NCBI GenBank assembly: GCA_002221725.1
Contig: NJFT01000010.1
Coordinates: 62,001-126,000 of the forward strand
DNA from: Scedosporium boydii
Lineage: Eukaryota; Ascomycota; Sordariomycetes; Microascales; Microascaceae
Direction: 5' to 3'
Length of the DNA: 64,000 nt
Shown here: positions 1-10,049 of the stretch, piece by piece
How positions within the stretch are numbered: position 1 is the first letter of the stretch
Layout: each line of letters opens with the position of its first letter
Program-made: the position numbers and the translations under genes
Notes under the pieces: generated by a model
Databases searched by the model: none
What the model saw: the letters and a program-made list of their open reading frames with translations, nothing else
What the model was told of the DNA's origin: nothing

Positions 1-450
1 GAGGTATAGATAAGATCTAGAGGAGGGCGGAGAGGGATATTAAGGAGCAGCAGGCTTTATATACAGCCAAGCAGCAGGAGGAGTCGTGTATTATAGTTTA
101 ATTATAATGTAAAGTAGTAATTAGCCGAAACTACTCTATAATTCGAGATGTGAAGCTGAGATAGCTCCTATGACCTCGGGCGTGGGCTTATGCGCGTCTG
201 CGGTATTGGCATGAAAAGTGCTTAAGTAAGCAAATTGGGCGCCCGGGGTGCCCCATTAGCCAAAGAGGGGTGCCTCTGTAGCCGTCGCTAAGGCTAGTAC
301 TATATTATTAATATTATAGATAATTCTAGAATAGAATACACTTTTAAAAAAGGCCTAGCTATTTTAAAAGACCTAATAGGCTACTACTATAATATAATAC
401 TTTTTCTTTTAAACCTCTTTTAGCTTCTTTTTAAATATACTACATCCGCC
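1..450. other. AT-rich degenerate DNA, possible transposon remnant
   Basis: The stretch is interrupted by stops in every frame. From about 300 onward it is mostly A/T with many TA dinucleotides, as expected of DNA altered by repeat-induced point mutation. Positions 20-95 read in one frame as a Lys/Glu/Gln-rich segment like the tail of pogo/Tc1-type transposases, but this is weak. GC-rich patches at 240-280 interrupt the AT-rich DNA. No intact gene is visible. Confidence 0.35.
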
Positions 451-681
451 TGCCCGGTGGAGGCCACCACGTACGGATACTACCCTTCACTAGGGCCTAA
501 CGCGGCGCTGCTCGCCGTCTACGCCGTTCTCTTCTTCTCTCAGATCACCGTGGGCTTTATGACAAAGGTCTACTCGTTTTCAGCCGCCATTGCGGCTGGG
601 TGCTTTCTCAAAGTGCTCCGCTATGCTGGCCGAATAATAATCCACGACATCCCTTGGAGCGACTCGGGAATGATAGGGTAA
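451..681 (+). pseudogene. RTA1-like membrane protein, 5' fragment
   Basis: The open frame starts with CPVEATTYGYYPSLGPN and continues through two hydrophobic segments to a HDIPWSD motif. This is the layout of the N-terminal third of fungal RTA1-like (lipid-translocating exporter) proteins, which have seven membrane spans. There is no ATG in frame. The frame closes at 681, and the following 150 bases show only scattered similarity with stops. The fragment directly abuts the AT-rich DNA to its left, so the gene was probably truncated by an insertion or rearrangement. Family assignment rests on motif recognition only. Confidence 0.5.
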
Positions 682-1213
682 TTATGGTTCATAATGGTCG
701 GCGCGACGCTACTGGCAACCGAGCGTGGCGGAGTCTTGCACTAGTTTGGGAAGATGTGGCCAGTCCAAGCCACGACCGAGGTTCTCGGAAAGCACCAAAG
801 CACCACGCTCCGCTCAGGCTGGTGGATGGGTCGGAGGCAGTTTAATGAGAGAGGGAGCATCGTACGCAGTTGAATGGAAATATATCTAATCATGACAGCA
901 AATGAATAAAATCTTAGGGTGAGGACCCATGCTTGTCCTCCTTCTAGATCCCCCGCCATGTTGCCTTGGATAGCGGACTTGCCCAGGTGGGAGAATTAAG
1001 AAGCAATTGATCTTGTACCAACCTCACCTCGGTTACATCTGGTATCGTATGATCAACCCGGGTATGCATTGATTGAGATTAATGAGCTTATATTGTACGT
1101 ATTCAATCCCTGCGACAAAAGAAAGCGTTCGAGGCCCAATCTTTGCGATGAAATCTGCCTTGTTCTCTCCTCCCCGCCTAATAAGCGTTCCACCGGAGAT
1201 GCAAGCTCCGAAG
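682..1213. other. spacer, no gene seen
   Basis: The stretch is short overlapping frames only, with no recognisable protein or RNA. Its first part may contain further decayed remains of the RTA1-like gene. Confidence 0.4.
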
Positions 1214-1651
1214 TTACACCAACGCTTTTCCTTCAGACGGTCGAAAACCATCTACCAACTGCCTGGAAACCTCCCTCCATTCGTCTAAAGCGGTGAATTC
1301 ATGGCGCAGGACCAATCGAATGGTATACGCCGTCGCCGTAAGCGAATCAAGTCCGAGCTTGCGTTCATCAACCACCCGCATCAGGTGGCAGAGATAGGTC
1401 CGGAGAGGCAGTGCCCTTGAGGCACGTACGAGGTGTTCGAGTGAACTGATGTCGAGATTCATAATCACAATATCCACACAAGGGGGGCCGCTGCGCCTAC
1501 ACGCTTCGGCCTGGCGGATCTCTCCGGTGTCGGGATCTTCGTATTTCCCGTCAACGATTGGGCAGTCCTTCGTAGAATGCCAATCCCCACCGTGGAATTC
1601 GTCGGGATGCCGCGGAAGAGTGAAGCGGGGGCAAACAGGACTGGAAGACAT
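1214..1651 (-). CDS. hypothetical protein (145 aa)
   Basis: The open frame extends further upstream, but I start it at the internal ATG (1651) because the upstream part is compositionally unlike protein. The product is 145 residues with no signal peptide or membrane span. The N-terminal half is polar, with CPRF, a GGDWHSTKDCP stretch and two nearby cysteine groups. The C-terminal half is predicted helical, with repeated Leu/Arg spacing. I recognise no family. It lies between a decayed membrane-protein fragment and a small secreted-protein gene, so context gives no function. It is moderately supported as a gene because the frame is the longest in the area and has a plausible start context. Confidence 0.45.
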   Translation of the reverse strand: MSSSPVCPRFTLPRHPDEFHGGDWHSTKDCPIVDGKYEDPDTGEIRQAEACRRSGPPCVDIVIMNLDISSLEHLVRASRALPLRTYLCHLMRVVDERKLGLDSLTATAYTIRLVLRHEFTALDEWREVSRQLVDGFRPSEGKALV

Positions 1652-2195
1652 GATTGTAGTATCGTGTAGTTGGAAATTTTTGGGGGTTGGGAAAGAGGGC
1701 AGTTTGCGAAGTGTGATAGTGAGAGTCGAAGGACGAAGCCCAACCTTGGTGTAATAGGGACGCCGCTTTATATTGAAGGATTGCCACTCACTCCCAAAAT
1801 GCAGCCATGATTCGCGAACTAGCCAATTTTCTGCTTCGAAATTAAGACGCTTTATTTGGATCATACGTTGGCTTTAATGTGTTTGATCCTTGTAATATAG
1901 GTTATATTGCCTAGCCCTGGCCGGCTTAAACCGCAATCCGTGGACAACCCGGAAGGACCAATTGCAGGAGCCCGGAGTCGTGTTGGTCATTTTGGGAGAA
2001 CGCCTTGCCATCATTGCCGCGAGGTGGTAAAACGCCCGGAGGCTCGAGAGAATGGTCTATTTAAGACGCGATCATTTCTGTTTGCTCCGACGGAGGGATG
2101 GCAATCGACAGTAGCACACTCCTAACTAAATCATTCTTGTCAATCGTTTCGGAATCTTCCCGCAGTCTATAGTTGCGGATCAGGCCTGTTAAGCA
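1652..2195. other. spacer between divergent small genes
   Basis: This lies between the leftward hypothetical gene and the rightward cysteine-rich gene, so it should carry both promoters. I see no other gene. Confidence 0.4.
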
Positions 2196-2679
2196 ATGGG
2201 CATGAAGGTACGCGAAAAGCCTAATCGCGTGTTCGAGATGATGTTGTCACTAACAGATAAGCACCTAGGGCCTCGTGATCCCCGCCGTCATGGCCGCAAT
2301 TTGGTCCATGGCCGAGGGAATACCAGCCGTGGACGCGCAAGGCGAACTTAAAGCGCGGCAGGGTTTCAGTCAGTGGTTGCTCAGTTGTCATCCCGACTTC
2401 GAGCAGGACTGCCTGGGCCCTTGCGCCACATACTGTGATCGTTGGGGGGATGTCAAGAGCAACTGCAATATCTGCTGGAGAGCCGCGTGCACCTGCGACC
2501 CAGGGTTGATGGGCTGTAGACCATACCCTGACCTCATCTGTGCTAAAGGGTCGGAGGATGCTGAGGGAGAAGATGCGGAAGGGGTGGTGAAATCCGAAAA
2601 ATCGTGGCCGGCGGAAATCGAGGCAGGAGAGCCGACCGAGATTGATACAGTCAATTTTGATATGACAGAGGCTACTTAA
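2196..2679 (+). CDS. small cysteine-rich secreted protein (candidate effector)
   Basis: Exon 1 is only 12 nt (2196-2207, MGMK). The intron is 2208-2268: donor GTACGC, branch-like CTAAC at 2250-2254, acceptor CTAG. Exon 2 runs 2269-2679. Splicing gives a 138-residue protein. Its N-terminus is a convincing signal peptide: Met-Gly-Met-Lys, then a hydrophobic stretch ending near VDA, about residue 27. The mature part carries ten cysteines within about 60 residues (SC, DC, PC, YC, NC, IC, AC, TC, GC, IC), followed by an acidic Glu/Asp-rich tail with no cysteines. I recognise no family. Size, secretion signal and clustered even-numbered cysteines fit the broad class of fungal small secreted cysteine-rich proteins. 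Without the intron the signal peptide is lost, which supports the model. Confidence 0.6.
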
Positions 2680-3163
2680 GGTTCGTCCTATATAGCACGT
2701 TGAAAGGGCATATCATGCAGTTGAGGGATTACCTCAAGATCGGCCCTTCGAGCATCGCGTAGTGAATGGTCTGCTTCTGGGCAAGCATGTTGATCAAGTT
2801 AGAAAATACAGGTACTACTGTGCACTCTAAAACCAAAACCGAGCGAAACTTTGATTCTTATTCGTCTCGGAAAACGAGTTAGTGGACACGGATGGGGAAT
2901 CACCATCCCGATTAACATATCGTTTCTCAGAAAACGTCTCTGTGGCTCATTTAGAGGCTCCGGGTCCCTGTTATCGTGTTTCGAGGAGAGTGGTAACGAG
3001 GTGATGATTGATATTAGCGAAGCGAACTTTTATTAGCATGTCCGACCGCTGCCTAAGTTAATTGCAATTCTCCATCACGTCCATTGATCTTCGTCACCCG
3101 TTGGGACTGTCAATGAGTTCTCTGGCCATGGTTATGTCGTGGTTTTGGAGCGTCGAACATCAC
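2680..3163. other. spacer, no gene seen
   Basis: No recognisable coding or RNA signal between the cysteine-rich gene and the tRNA. Confidence 0.4.
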
Positions 3164-3244
3164 GGCAAGATGCCAGAGTGGTTAATGGGTGTGACTAGAA
3201 ATCACATGGCTTCGGCCGCACAGGTTCGAATCCTGTTCTTGTCG
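3164..3244 (+). tRNA. tRNA-Ser (anticodon AGA)
   Basis: The acceptor stem GGCAAGA (3164-3170) pairs with TCTTGTC (3237-3243), including one G-U, and the discriminator base is G3244. The anticodon stem TGTGA/TCACA (3190-3194/3202-3206) encloses the loop CTAGAAA, giving anticodon AGA at 3197-3199. A long variable arm with a GGC-TTC-GGCC hairpin is typical of tRNA-Ser. The T arm ACAGG-TTCGAAT-CCTGT (3220-3236) contains a perfect B box. There is no intron. T runs from 3248 onward provide RNA polymerase III termination. Confidence 0.93.
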
Positions 3245-5354
3245 ATATTTTTTTTTCTTGCCACCTTTTTTTTTTTTTCTTTTTTCCCTTCTCCTTTCTT
3301 CTGTCCTTTATCTAACGCGTGGTCCTGGGACTAATTGCTATAATAACCTCGACGGACTTTTCATGTATGGGAACGACTTGGAGATTCCGGTTGTATGGGC
3401 GTATGTGTTACTAGAAAGTCTGCGGGATCATGCTGTGAACCTGTGACCAGTCGACCTTAATGCGAGCCCGCCAGAGATCAAAAACGGTCACCCGTTTTCG
3501 TTACCGTAGTGTGTTCCCTCTGGCGTGATTGAGGCAATTATTAATCCTAAATTGCGTGCTTGGACACTTCCGGGGATCTGCCCGCCCGCTTCGGCCCGCA
3601 ACGCCCGAAGGCGATTTTCCCCGCACGGAAATCTCCCCTCGGCCAATTCGCCCCGAACGCACCGAAGGGTAGCCAGGACCGAAGTTGAAACCACATACAA
3701 CAACTCCCTAGACTTGAGAATGTCCGGCGGATGAGTCCGGCATCTGGCTTTCCAGGGTGTTGAGTAGCCTTACTTGACCAAGATGTCGCCCTCGGAGCAA
3801 CGCTTCCGTGTCATTCCGTCCTGCCTGACATCCCACTGTCTCTCGTAGAATTTACTGGTGCTACTTCTATTTCTTCCTCTTAGGCTCAATCCAATGGCAC
3901 TTACACGGCTGTAAATAGTCTCTAACTAGTATTACTACCTGAGTATAACCAAAGGTCCGGTCTGGTTCCCGTGGAGAGGTAGCAATGTATTCGATACGTT
4001 GCTGGGCAAGACACCTATCAAGACAGGTAAGACACCTAGTTTCTAGCCGACAGGGTTAGGGAAGATACAGAAGCTTAAAAAACGAGTAGCCTAAGGTGAT
4101 GACCCTTGAAGTTTCAATTTCATGCTCCAGCACCAACCGCAATTGTAGACACTGTTGCACTATCTTCATGTTAGTAATTGATGCCATTTTCACTCATGAT
4201 GAACAAGGAAGGCGCGACAAACTGCCCCGCGAGAGTACACAACACTGTATATAGAAAAATACGATCGAAGCTGCCGGGTCAGTCATTACCCAGCAGTTTG
4301 AGTTTGCATTCGTGGCCCGGTTCGCCGGAGGTTATCGGTTCGAATCCGAGAGGGTGAAAAGCCATTTAATAACTCGAGCACAAGCTGTATGGATTGAAAC
4401 CGGGCGGGTGTGTCGGGACACCTGGACCCCGACCCTAATTTTTTTTTTCTTCTTGTTTTCTTTTCTCGTTTATTATTAGCTTCGTCTTCTTTTCCATTAG
4501 TGAGCCTTTCAATTTTCCGAAACACCACTCTACTTCATCGACGCGAACGATTCTACTTCTGGGCGATTCATGTGGAAGGACATCGCCCTGGAAGTGGGAC
4601 GTGTTATGATAAAGAAGGGCCCTCTGGAAAGCAGAACTGCTAGGACGCTCTCAGGCCAAGGATTGGTTTAGTTGCGTCGTCGACTGCTGTTAGAGGCTGT
4701 TTGATGTGACTTGTTTGACTCCCTATATAAATTTTATGCTCGTATCTCCCACCTGACACACTAGACTGGCGAGATCTGGGCTAGATTCGAGAGAAAGCCC
4801 TTTTCATTAATAGTCTAGTGTCTGTCTGGCGAAGGAGATATTGGATAACGATCGTTACTAGCCATTTCCCCGCAAGGAATGGTGCAAAAGATGCTGCGCC
4901 CGTTGAGATAGTAATACACAGTGGCTGGCATTACAGAGTAATCGCCCCGGGCCATGGAGATAGAAGCCTGTTGTCTAACTTAAACTTCGGATTTCTAATC
5001 GGTACGGCGTCTCTCATCGGCAAATGAGTCTTCCCGAGATCGAAATCGTAAAATATTCTCCGAGGGAGGGCGTGAGGATGACTCTTCTGCAGGTGCAGGG
5101 GGAAGTGACCGGATATCATGCAAGAGACGACGGAATCGAAGCGCTGACGGGCTTTGATTCGGCAGATACGTTTATTGCGTTGTCCTGGAGTAGTCGGACC
5201 GGGCTGCCCGGTGGACAACAGTTCGCCCGGGATCTGCGCTCCAAACACGACGCATCGGGTTGATTCATATGCTAGATTACGAATTTGGCAAATAATGTGA
5301 TTTGTTCTGTTCTCCTCGTCCTTTTTGTTATTTTAGGAACGTACAAAATAAAAC
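3245..5354. other. long spacer with T-rich tracts
   Basis: About 2.1 kb holds several T-rich tracts (3248-3300, 4439-4480) and a tRNA-like B-box fragment near 4300-4358. An open frame at 5024-5263 (79 codons, plus strand) has no recognisable similarity. No other gene is supported. Confidence 0.4.
4300..4358 (+). other. tRNA-like B-box fragment, possible tRNA relic
   Basis: GGTTCGAATCC near 4338-4348 is a perfect polymerase III B box inside a possible T arm. It is preceded by a CCGG-TTCG-CCGG hairpin that could be a variable arm. I could not fold a matching acceptor stem or anticodon arm, so this is at most a broken 3' half of a tRNA gene. Confidence 0.22.
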
Positions 5355-7587
5355 ATGAACCCTCCCGTCGCAAGGGCTGAGAGGAAAGCACCTCAGTCCT
5401 GGACATCTTTCGCGCAAAATTCCAACACGATGGCATCCGACAGCGACACCAGTGCGGGACGTTCCCAGATCGGAGAAGCGCGTGTTGAAGAGAAAGTGCC
5501 AGGTCCAAAGCTCTCCAAGGTCGAGGCCACACTTCCAGAAAGTACCGGACATGGAACCGACGAATCAAGCACCCCTACTTTAAAGACAAAGAGGTCTATC
5601 GTGGGCTTAAAGGTATCACTTCTTTCCTCAGCCAGGGCAGTCATTACAGTAGGAATCGCTAATCACTCGCTTTCGTGGCCTGCCTCGTCCCTTTAGTGGT
5701 TCTTCGCCTATGGATCCCTGCTCTCGACTGTTTTCCTCTTCGCTTTGGATGGTACAATCGTAAGTTGATAACTGCTTACGTCGACTGCCGAGCTCCAATT
5801 TCTAATACTGGTGGTAACGTTTACAGGTCGCAAACCTTCAGCCTTCCATCGTTGAAACCTTCAGAACCGAGCGAAACTTGGCATGGATCGGAGTCAGCTT
5901 CATGCTCGGCAACACAATCATTTTACCCCTGTGAGTCGCACTCGGACTGGCCAAGGAGCAGTCTACGAGAGAGGGACCCTGACGTACGATGTACAGGGGA
6001 AAGGCTTTCGGCACGTTTGATATGAAATGGGTCTTCATCATCTGCCTCATCCTGTTCGAGGTCGGCAGTGCCATCTGCGGTGCTGCCCATAATATGGACG
6101 CTCTCATCGTTGGCCGTGTCATCGCTGGAGTTGGCGGTTGTGGCATTTACGCCGGCGGTCTCAACTACGTTGCCATCTTGACTACGAACCATGAGCGCCC
6201 TCTGTACCTCGCAGGTATTTACTCTATCTGGGGTATCGGCTGCGTCCTCGGGCCCATTATCGGTGGTCTGTTCGCACAGAGTAGCGCGACATGGCGCTGG
6301 GGCTTTTACATCAACCTTCCCATTGCCGCCCTGTTTGCGCCTGCGTACCTCTTCTGTCTGCCAAGTATCCAGGCTCTGCCGGATATGGCCTTCGTGCAGA
6401 AGCTGCGCTTGCAGGATTGGATCGGCATGACGGTTTTCTTGACAGGAAGTACCTGCTTCAGCTTGGCCATCAACTTTGGCGGCACCGTCTTTGCCTGGAA
6501 CAGCGGCTCGGAGATTGCCCTTCTCGTGCTAACCGGGGTCCTTTTCATTGCGTTCGTTCTCGTGACCATCTACCACCCGGGCGTACCGGAAGCGCACAAA
6601 CTTTTGCCAGTAGAGTTCATGCGCACATTTGACCTTGCCGTTCTACCGCTGCAAGGCGCAATTGTGGCCGGTGCCATGTTCACGGCCATTTACTACACTC
6701 CACTCCTGTTCCAGTTCACCAAGGCAGACGGCCCCCTGGAAGGAGGCGTACGAATCCTGCCACTTATTTGCGCTCTTGTCGTTTTTGCCCTTTTGAACGC
6801 CTTTATGATGCCAAAGCTTGGATACTATATGCCGTGGTATGTTGCGGGTAATATCGCTGTCGTCGTTGGCTCTGCCCTCATGCGTAAGCTCCATCCTTCT
6901 CACATTTCCAATCCATGTTCTGGCAGAATGAACTGACTGGCCTGGCCCTCTCCGCTCTGTGAAATACAGTCACCATAGACTCGGACACGGCATCTTCCAA
7001 CATCTACGGGTACACTGTCCTCATTGGCGTTGGTATCGGTTGCTTCCAGAGCGCTGGAGTTGCTGTAGTATCGGCCATTGCTCCCCCATCTGAAGTGAAC
7101 CATGCTGTGAGCATCATGACAATTGGTACGTAAACGTTACATCCAGTCAATCACCCTGCTTATTCGCACGGGTCCTCTTGCTCACTCATTCGTAACCAAC
7201 TAGCCCAAGTCTCGGGGATCCTGGCCGCCCTTTCCATCACAGGGGCTATCTTCCAGAACCTCGTTGTGAAGAAAGTCAGCGGGGTACTCTCTGACTATTC
7301 ACTTGATGACATTGTCCACTTGACAACTGGAACAAGCAGTTCTCTGTTCCAAGACCTGAGCCCAGAACTTAAGCGGGGAGTCATCGCCCAAGTGACGGAT
7401 TCCATCCGCCAGGTGTTCATCTATATACTTGCCGTCTCTTCTCTTGGTTTAGTTCTATCATTCCTTCTCAGCGTGAGTGCTGCCCAGACTACTTCTCGGT
7501 AAATAACCTAGACGCCAGTAATCTAACTCCTCCACGTCCCTTTAGCGGAAGAGGCTCTATCTTGCAGGAGGTGAGGTTGCCAAGTAA
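5355..7587 (+). CDS. MFS efflux transporter, DHA2 (14-span) toxin/drug pump type
   Basis: Seven exons: 5355-5612, 5697-5759, 5827-5930, 5997-6883, 6970-7125, 7204-7472 and 7546-7587. All have GT-AG borders and joined frames, giving 592 residues. A start at 5430 (MASDSD) is equally plausible. A hydrophilic N-terminus of about 85 residues precedes the membrane region. Family marks are ALDGTIV in span 1, GRVIAGVGGCGIYAGG, the antiporter motif GIGCVLGPIIGG, and WRWGFYINLP. These are typical of fungal DHA2 pumps related to the aflatoxin-cluster exporter AflT. It should export drugs, toxins or metabolites across the plasma membrane in exchange for protons. The C-terminus (KRLYLAGGEVAK) needs the last intron; reading through ends four codons earlier in a less typical tail. 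The next substantial gene is an FAD monooxygenase, but a shared pathway is not shown. Confidence 0.88.
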
Positions 7588-8167
7588 TTAGGAGTAGAGT
7601 TGATGGATTGAGGAATATTTGGTAGCTTCATATTTGGATCCGTGACTAGGTGGAGCGACCGTCCCCCGGAATGGAATTTTCTTCTTCTACTTTTCTTTTC
7701 GTCTTCTCTCTCTTCATTCTTTAGTTCTTGTCCATCTATCTTCCTCCAGATATTATTGTTTAACATCGCTCCAAGCACCACAACATTTGAAACTGTATTA
7801 TACGGAGAAGCAGACAAAGCCATTAAATTAGATATACCGACACTCAACCGTTTTACTTTTCCCTCCCACGTTTTGAGACAGCAATCCATGTTTTCAGCCT
7901 TGCGCGAGGTGCCGCTGGGGCCATTGTGCAAGTGATGATACTAGGGGATGCGACAAAGTGAGAGGATATGGTTCCAGCGGTTAGAGCGGTTTCGCCCGAA
8001 CATGCGATCCAGGAAGTGGTGCATGCTCTGCTCTGGTCTTCGGGTAAGGGTCACGCGACCACGAAGACGTTTGCTGCAGGACGACGTGTTCCATTCAACA
8101 ACGTATGACATTGGAAGGATAGGCCCGAGGGTCCTTGGCGCTCTATTAAACATTCACTCGTTCTCGC
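7588..8167. other. spacer, no gene seen
   Basis: It begins as the 3' flank of the transporter and includes a T/C-rich tract at 7677-7745. I see no gene in it. Confidence 0.4.
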
Positions 8168-8395
8168 ATGGACTCCGCCGGACTGTTTCCTCGTGACGAG
8201 CTCCGTCTCTGGAACTCTCGGTACGCCAGGCTAGAGCAATTACGCCGCTCCTAACAGATATATCGTGGCGACAACAGGGAGATAGAGGACGTGCTTAAGC
8301 GAAAAGGGATTTACGACATTGATGAATACTGCTCCCTGAGCTATTTGAAGGGGCCATCGCGGCTCCTAGCTCGGATCGCCGTTCCGCCGGACTAG
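8168..8395 (+). CDS. possible small spliced gene (56 aa), unknown
   Basis: The ATG at 8168 opens a 53-nt exon (8168-8220). It is followed by a 57-nt intron (8221-8277) with donor GTACGC, CTAAC branch-like sequence at 8251-8255 and acceptor ACAACAG. Exon 2 (8278-8395) is open for 38 codons to TAG. The 56-residue product is charged and helical (for example REIEDVLKRKGIYDIDEY) with no signal peptide or membrane span. I recognise no family. It could be a true small gene or a surviving piece of a longer decayed gene. Good splice signals and a coherent protein are the only support. Confidence 0.35.
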
Positions 8396-8816
8396 CTTCC
8401 ACCAAGCCCCAAAAGGCCATCGACATTGTATTGAGAAGCTCTCTCGCTGGCTGCTAGGTTGTCTGTGATTAACTCATTCATTCTCAGGTATGGGATTCAT
8501 TATTTTCGAGTTTTGGCTGTCGTCTTTCCCTTTAAATGGCAAATAGTATTCCACCCACTCTATCCTTCGTTGAGCATATCCGCATGGCCTGGGTATTTCA
8601 AAACGTCTCATTACAACTTACGACTCATGCACGATTGGTGAGTGGTGGGTGAGGGGCCCTGAGGGGTGCATGTTGATTTTCAATCAAGGAGATCTAGATT
8701 TGTAAGGACTGAACAGCTGGTACCAGCTGGTACTGGGTGTCAGCCATTCTCTCATCTCCCCCGCTGATGGTGCTATCTCGAGTCCTCGACATCTCCTCTC
8801 TTCGGGGGATAAGCAG
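8396..8816. other. spacer, upstream region of FAD monooxygenase
   Basis: Holds a short imperfect repeat (CAGCTGGTAC twice, 8714-8733) about 85 bp before the monooxygenase start. Otherwise nothing recognisable. Confidence 0.4.
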
Positions 8817-10049
8817 ATGAGAATGTTCCGGCCCTTCCGTCAGCTCAACACGTTCATTTCATCACAGGCGAGAATGCCAGATAGAAAGCCGATCTTGATC
8901 TCGGGCGCCGGCCTGTCATCGCTACTACTTGCCCAGTCACTACGGCAGTCTGATATCCCCTTCAAGATCTTCGAGCGCGATGCGTCCTTTGTATTCCGCG
9001 CACAGGGTTACCGACTGCGCTTGTCGGCACAAGGCCTCGACGCGATCGAGTCTGTCTTGGATCCACAGTTGTTCCAGCGTTTCTGGGATACATGCGGCAA
9101 AACGGGCGGCAGTGGCTTCGTCGCATTCGATGCCGTGACTGGCGAGGAGACTGAACACAGGGCACCCGAGAGTCTGACATCGCGAGGCGGCAAGGTTGTC
9201 GGGATTGCTCGAGGAGACATGCGAAGGATCTTCGCGGACGGTTGCGAGGACCACATCGAGTGGTCGAAGCATGTCACGGGTTATGAGTTGACCGAGAACG
9301 GCGTGAAGGCCATATTTTCCGACGGAACTAAATCGGTCGAAGGCTCGCTGCTCGTCGGTGGCGAGGGCATATACTCCAAGGTCGCCAAGCAACTCTCGGG
9401 TGGGAAGCTAAAGGTCTACGACACAGGTGCAAGGGGTATCCACGGCCAGGCGCCCAGCACTGCCTTCAAGGGTCTGGGCGAAGGTGTCTTCAGACTCCGG
9501 GACGACTCGGGCCCCAATGGCGCAGTCTTTATCATTACCAATGTGCGCTCGGCTGATATGCACGACCCCAATGTCCAGTTTGGCTGGACAATGGGCGGAG
9601 AACCCGGCGTGATCGTCGCGCCTAACGAGGATTACACGATCGTGGGCAAGGAGGCTGCTGATCTCGCCAAATCGCTCACAAAAGATTGGCACCCTCGCTT
9701 CAAGCCGTTGTTCGACGAAATGAACGAGTGGGAGGCTGCCTTTTGGAAGATCACTTGTTCGACGCCGTCGGGTGTGCCGGAGTGGCCGAACGAGCCCCGC
9801 GTGACCCTCATTGGTGACGCTGTCCATTCCATGACACCAGCAGGAGGGAACGGTGCTAACACGGCCGTGAGAGATTCTGCTTTGCTGGGGAGGTTGTTGC
9901 GCGAAGCTGGCGGCTACCAGCCCGGCGTCACCGCTGCTTACGAGAAGGAAATGAGAGTTTACGGCAGCGAGGCCGTCCGGCAGAGTTATGGTACTGCAGT
10001 TGCCCAATTTGGAATTAAGATCGATGAAGGGTCTAGCCCCACGGTATAG
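8817..10049 (+). CDS. FAD-dependent monooxygenase (salicylate hydroxylase-like)
   Basis: Single exon, 410 residues; an internal start at 8874 (MPDRKP) is also plausible and would fit the usual family N-terminus better. The dinucleotide-binding motif ISGAGLSSLLLAQSL is followed by an acidic FERDA end of the second strand. The second FAD motif, near residue 340, reads GDAVHSMTPAGGNGANTA and contains the GD with downstream Pro typical of group A flavoprotein hydroxylases. These enzymes use NADPH and O2 to hydroxylate aromatic or polyketide-like substrates. There is no membrane anchor or signal peptide. The substrate cannot be read from the sequence. The DHA2 pump upstream and this enzyme could serve the same compound, but that is inference from proximity alone. 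Confidence 0.88.
   Translation: MRMFRPFRQLNTFISSQARMPDRKPILISGAGLSSLLLAQSLRQSDIPFKIFERDASFVFRAQGYRLRLSAQGLDAIESVLDPQLFQRFWDTCGKTGGSGFVAFDAVTGEETEHRAPESLTSRGGKVVGIARGDMRRIFADGCEDHIEWSKHVTGYELTENGVKAIFSDGTKSVEGSLLVGGEGIYSKVAKQLSGGKLKVYDTGARGIHGQAPSTAFKGLGEGVFRLRDDSGPNGAVFIITNVRSADMHDPNVQFGWTMGGEPGVIVAPNEDYTIVGKEAADLAKSLTKDWHPRFKPLFDEMNEWEAAFWKITCSTPSGVPEWPNEPRVTLIGDAVHSMTPAGGNGANTAVRDSALLGRLLREAGGYQPGVTAAYEKEMRVYGSEAVRQSYGTAVAQFGIKIDEGSSPTV

Noticed and set aside
4300..4358. A second complete tRNA gene
   Set aside because: The B box is perfect, but no acceptor stem or anticodon arm could be paired; kept only as a low-confidence fragment.
9408..10007. 199-codon minus-strand frame
   Set aside because: Antisense to the FAD monooxygenase; GC-rich codon usage of the true gene keeps the opposite frame open.
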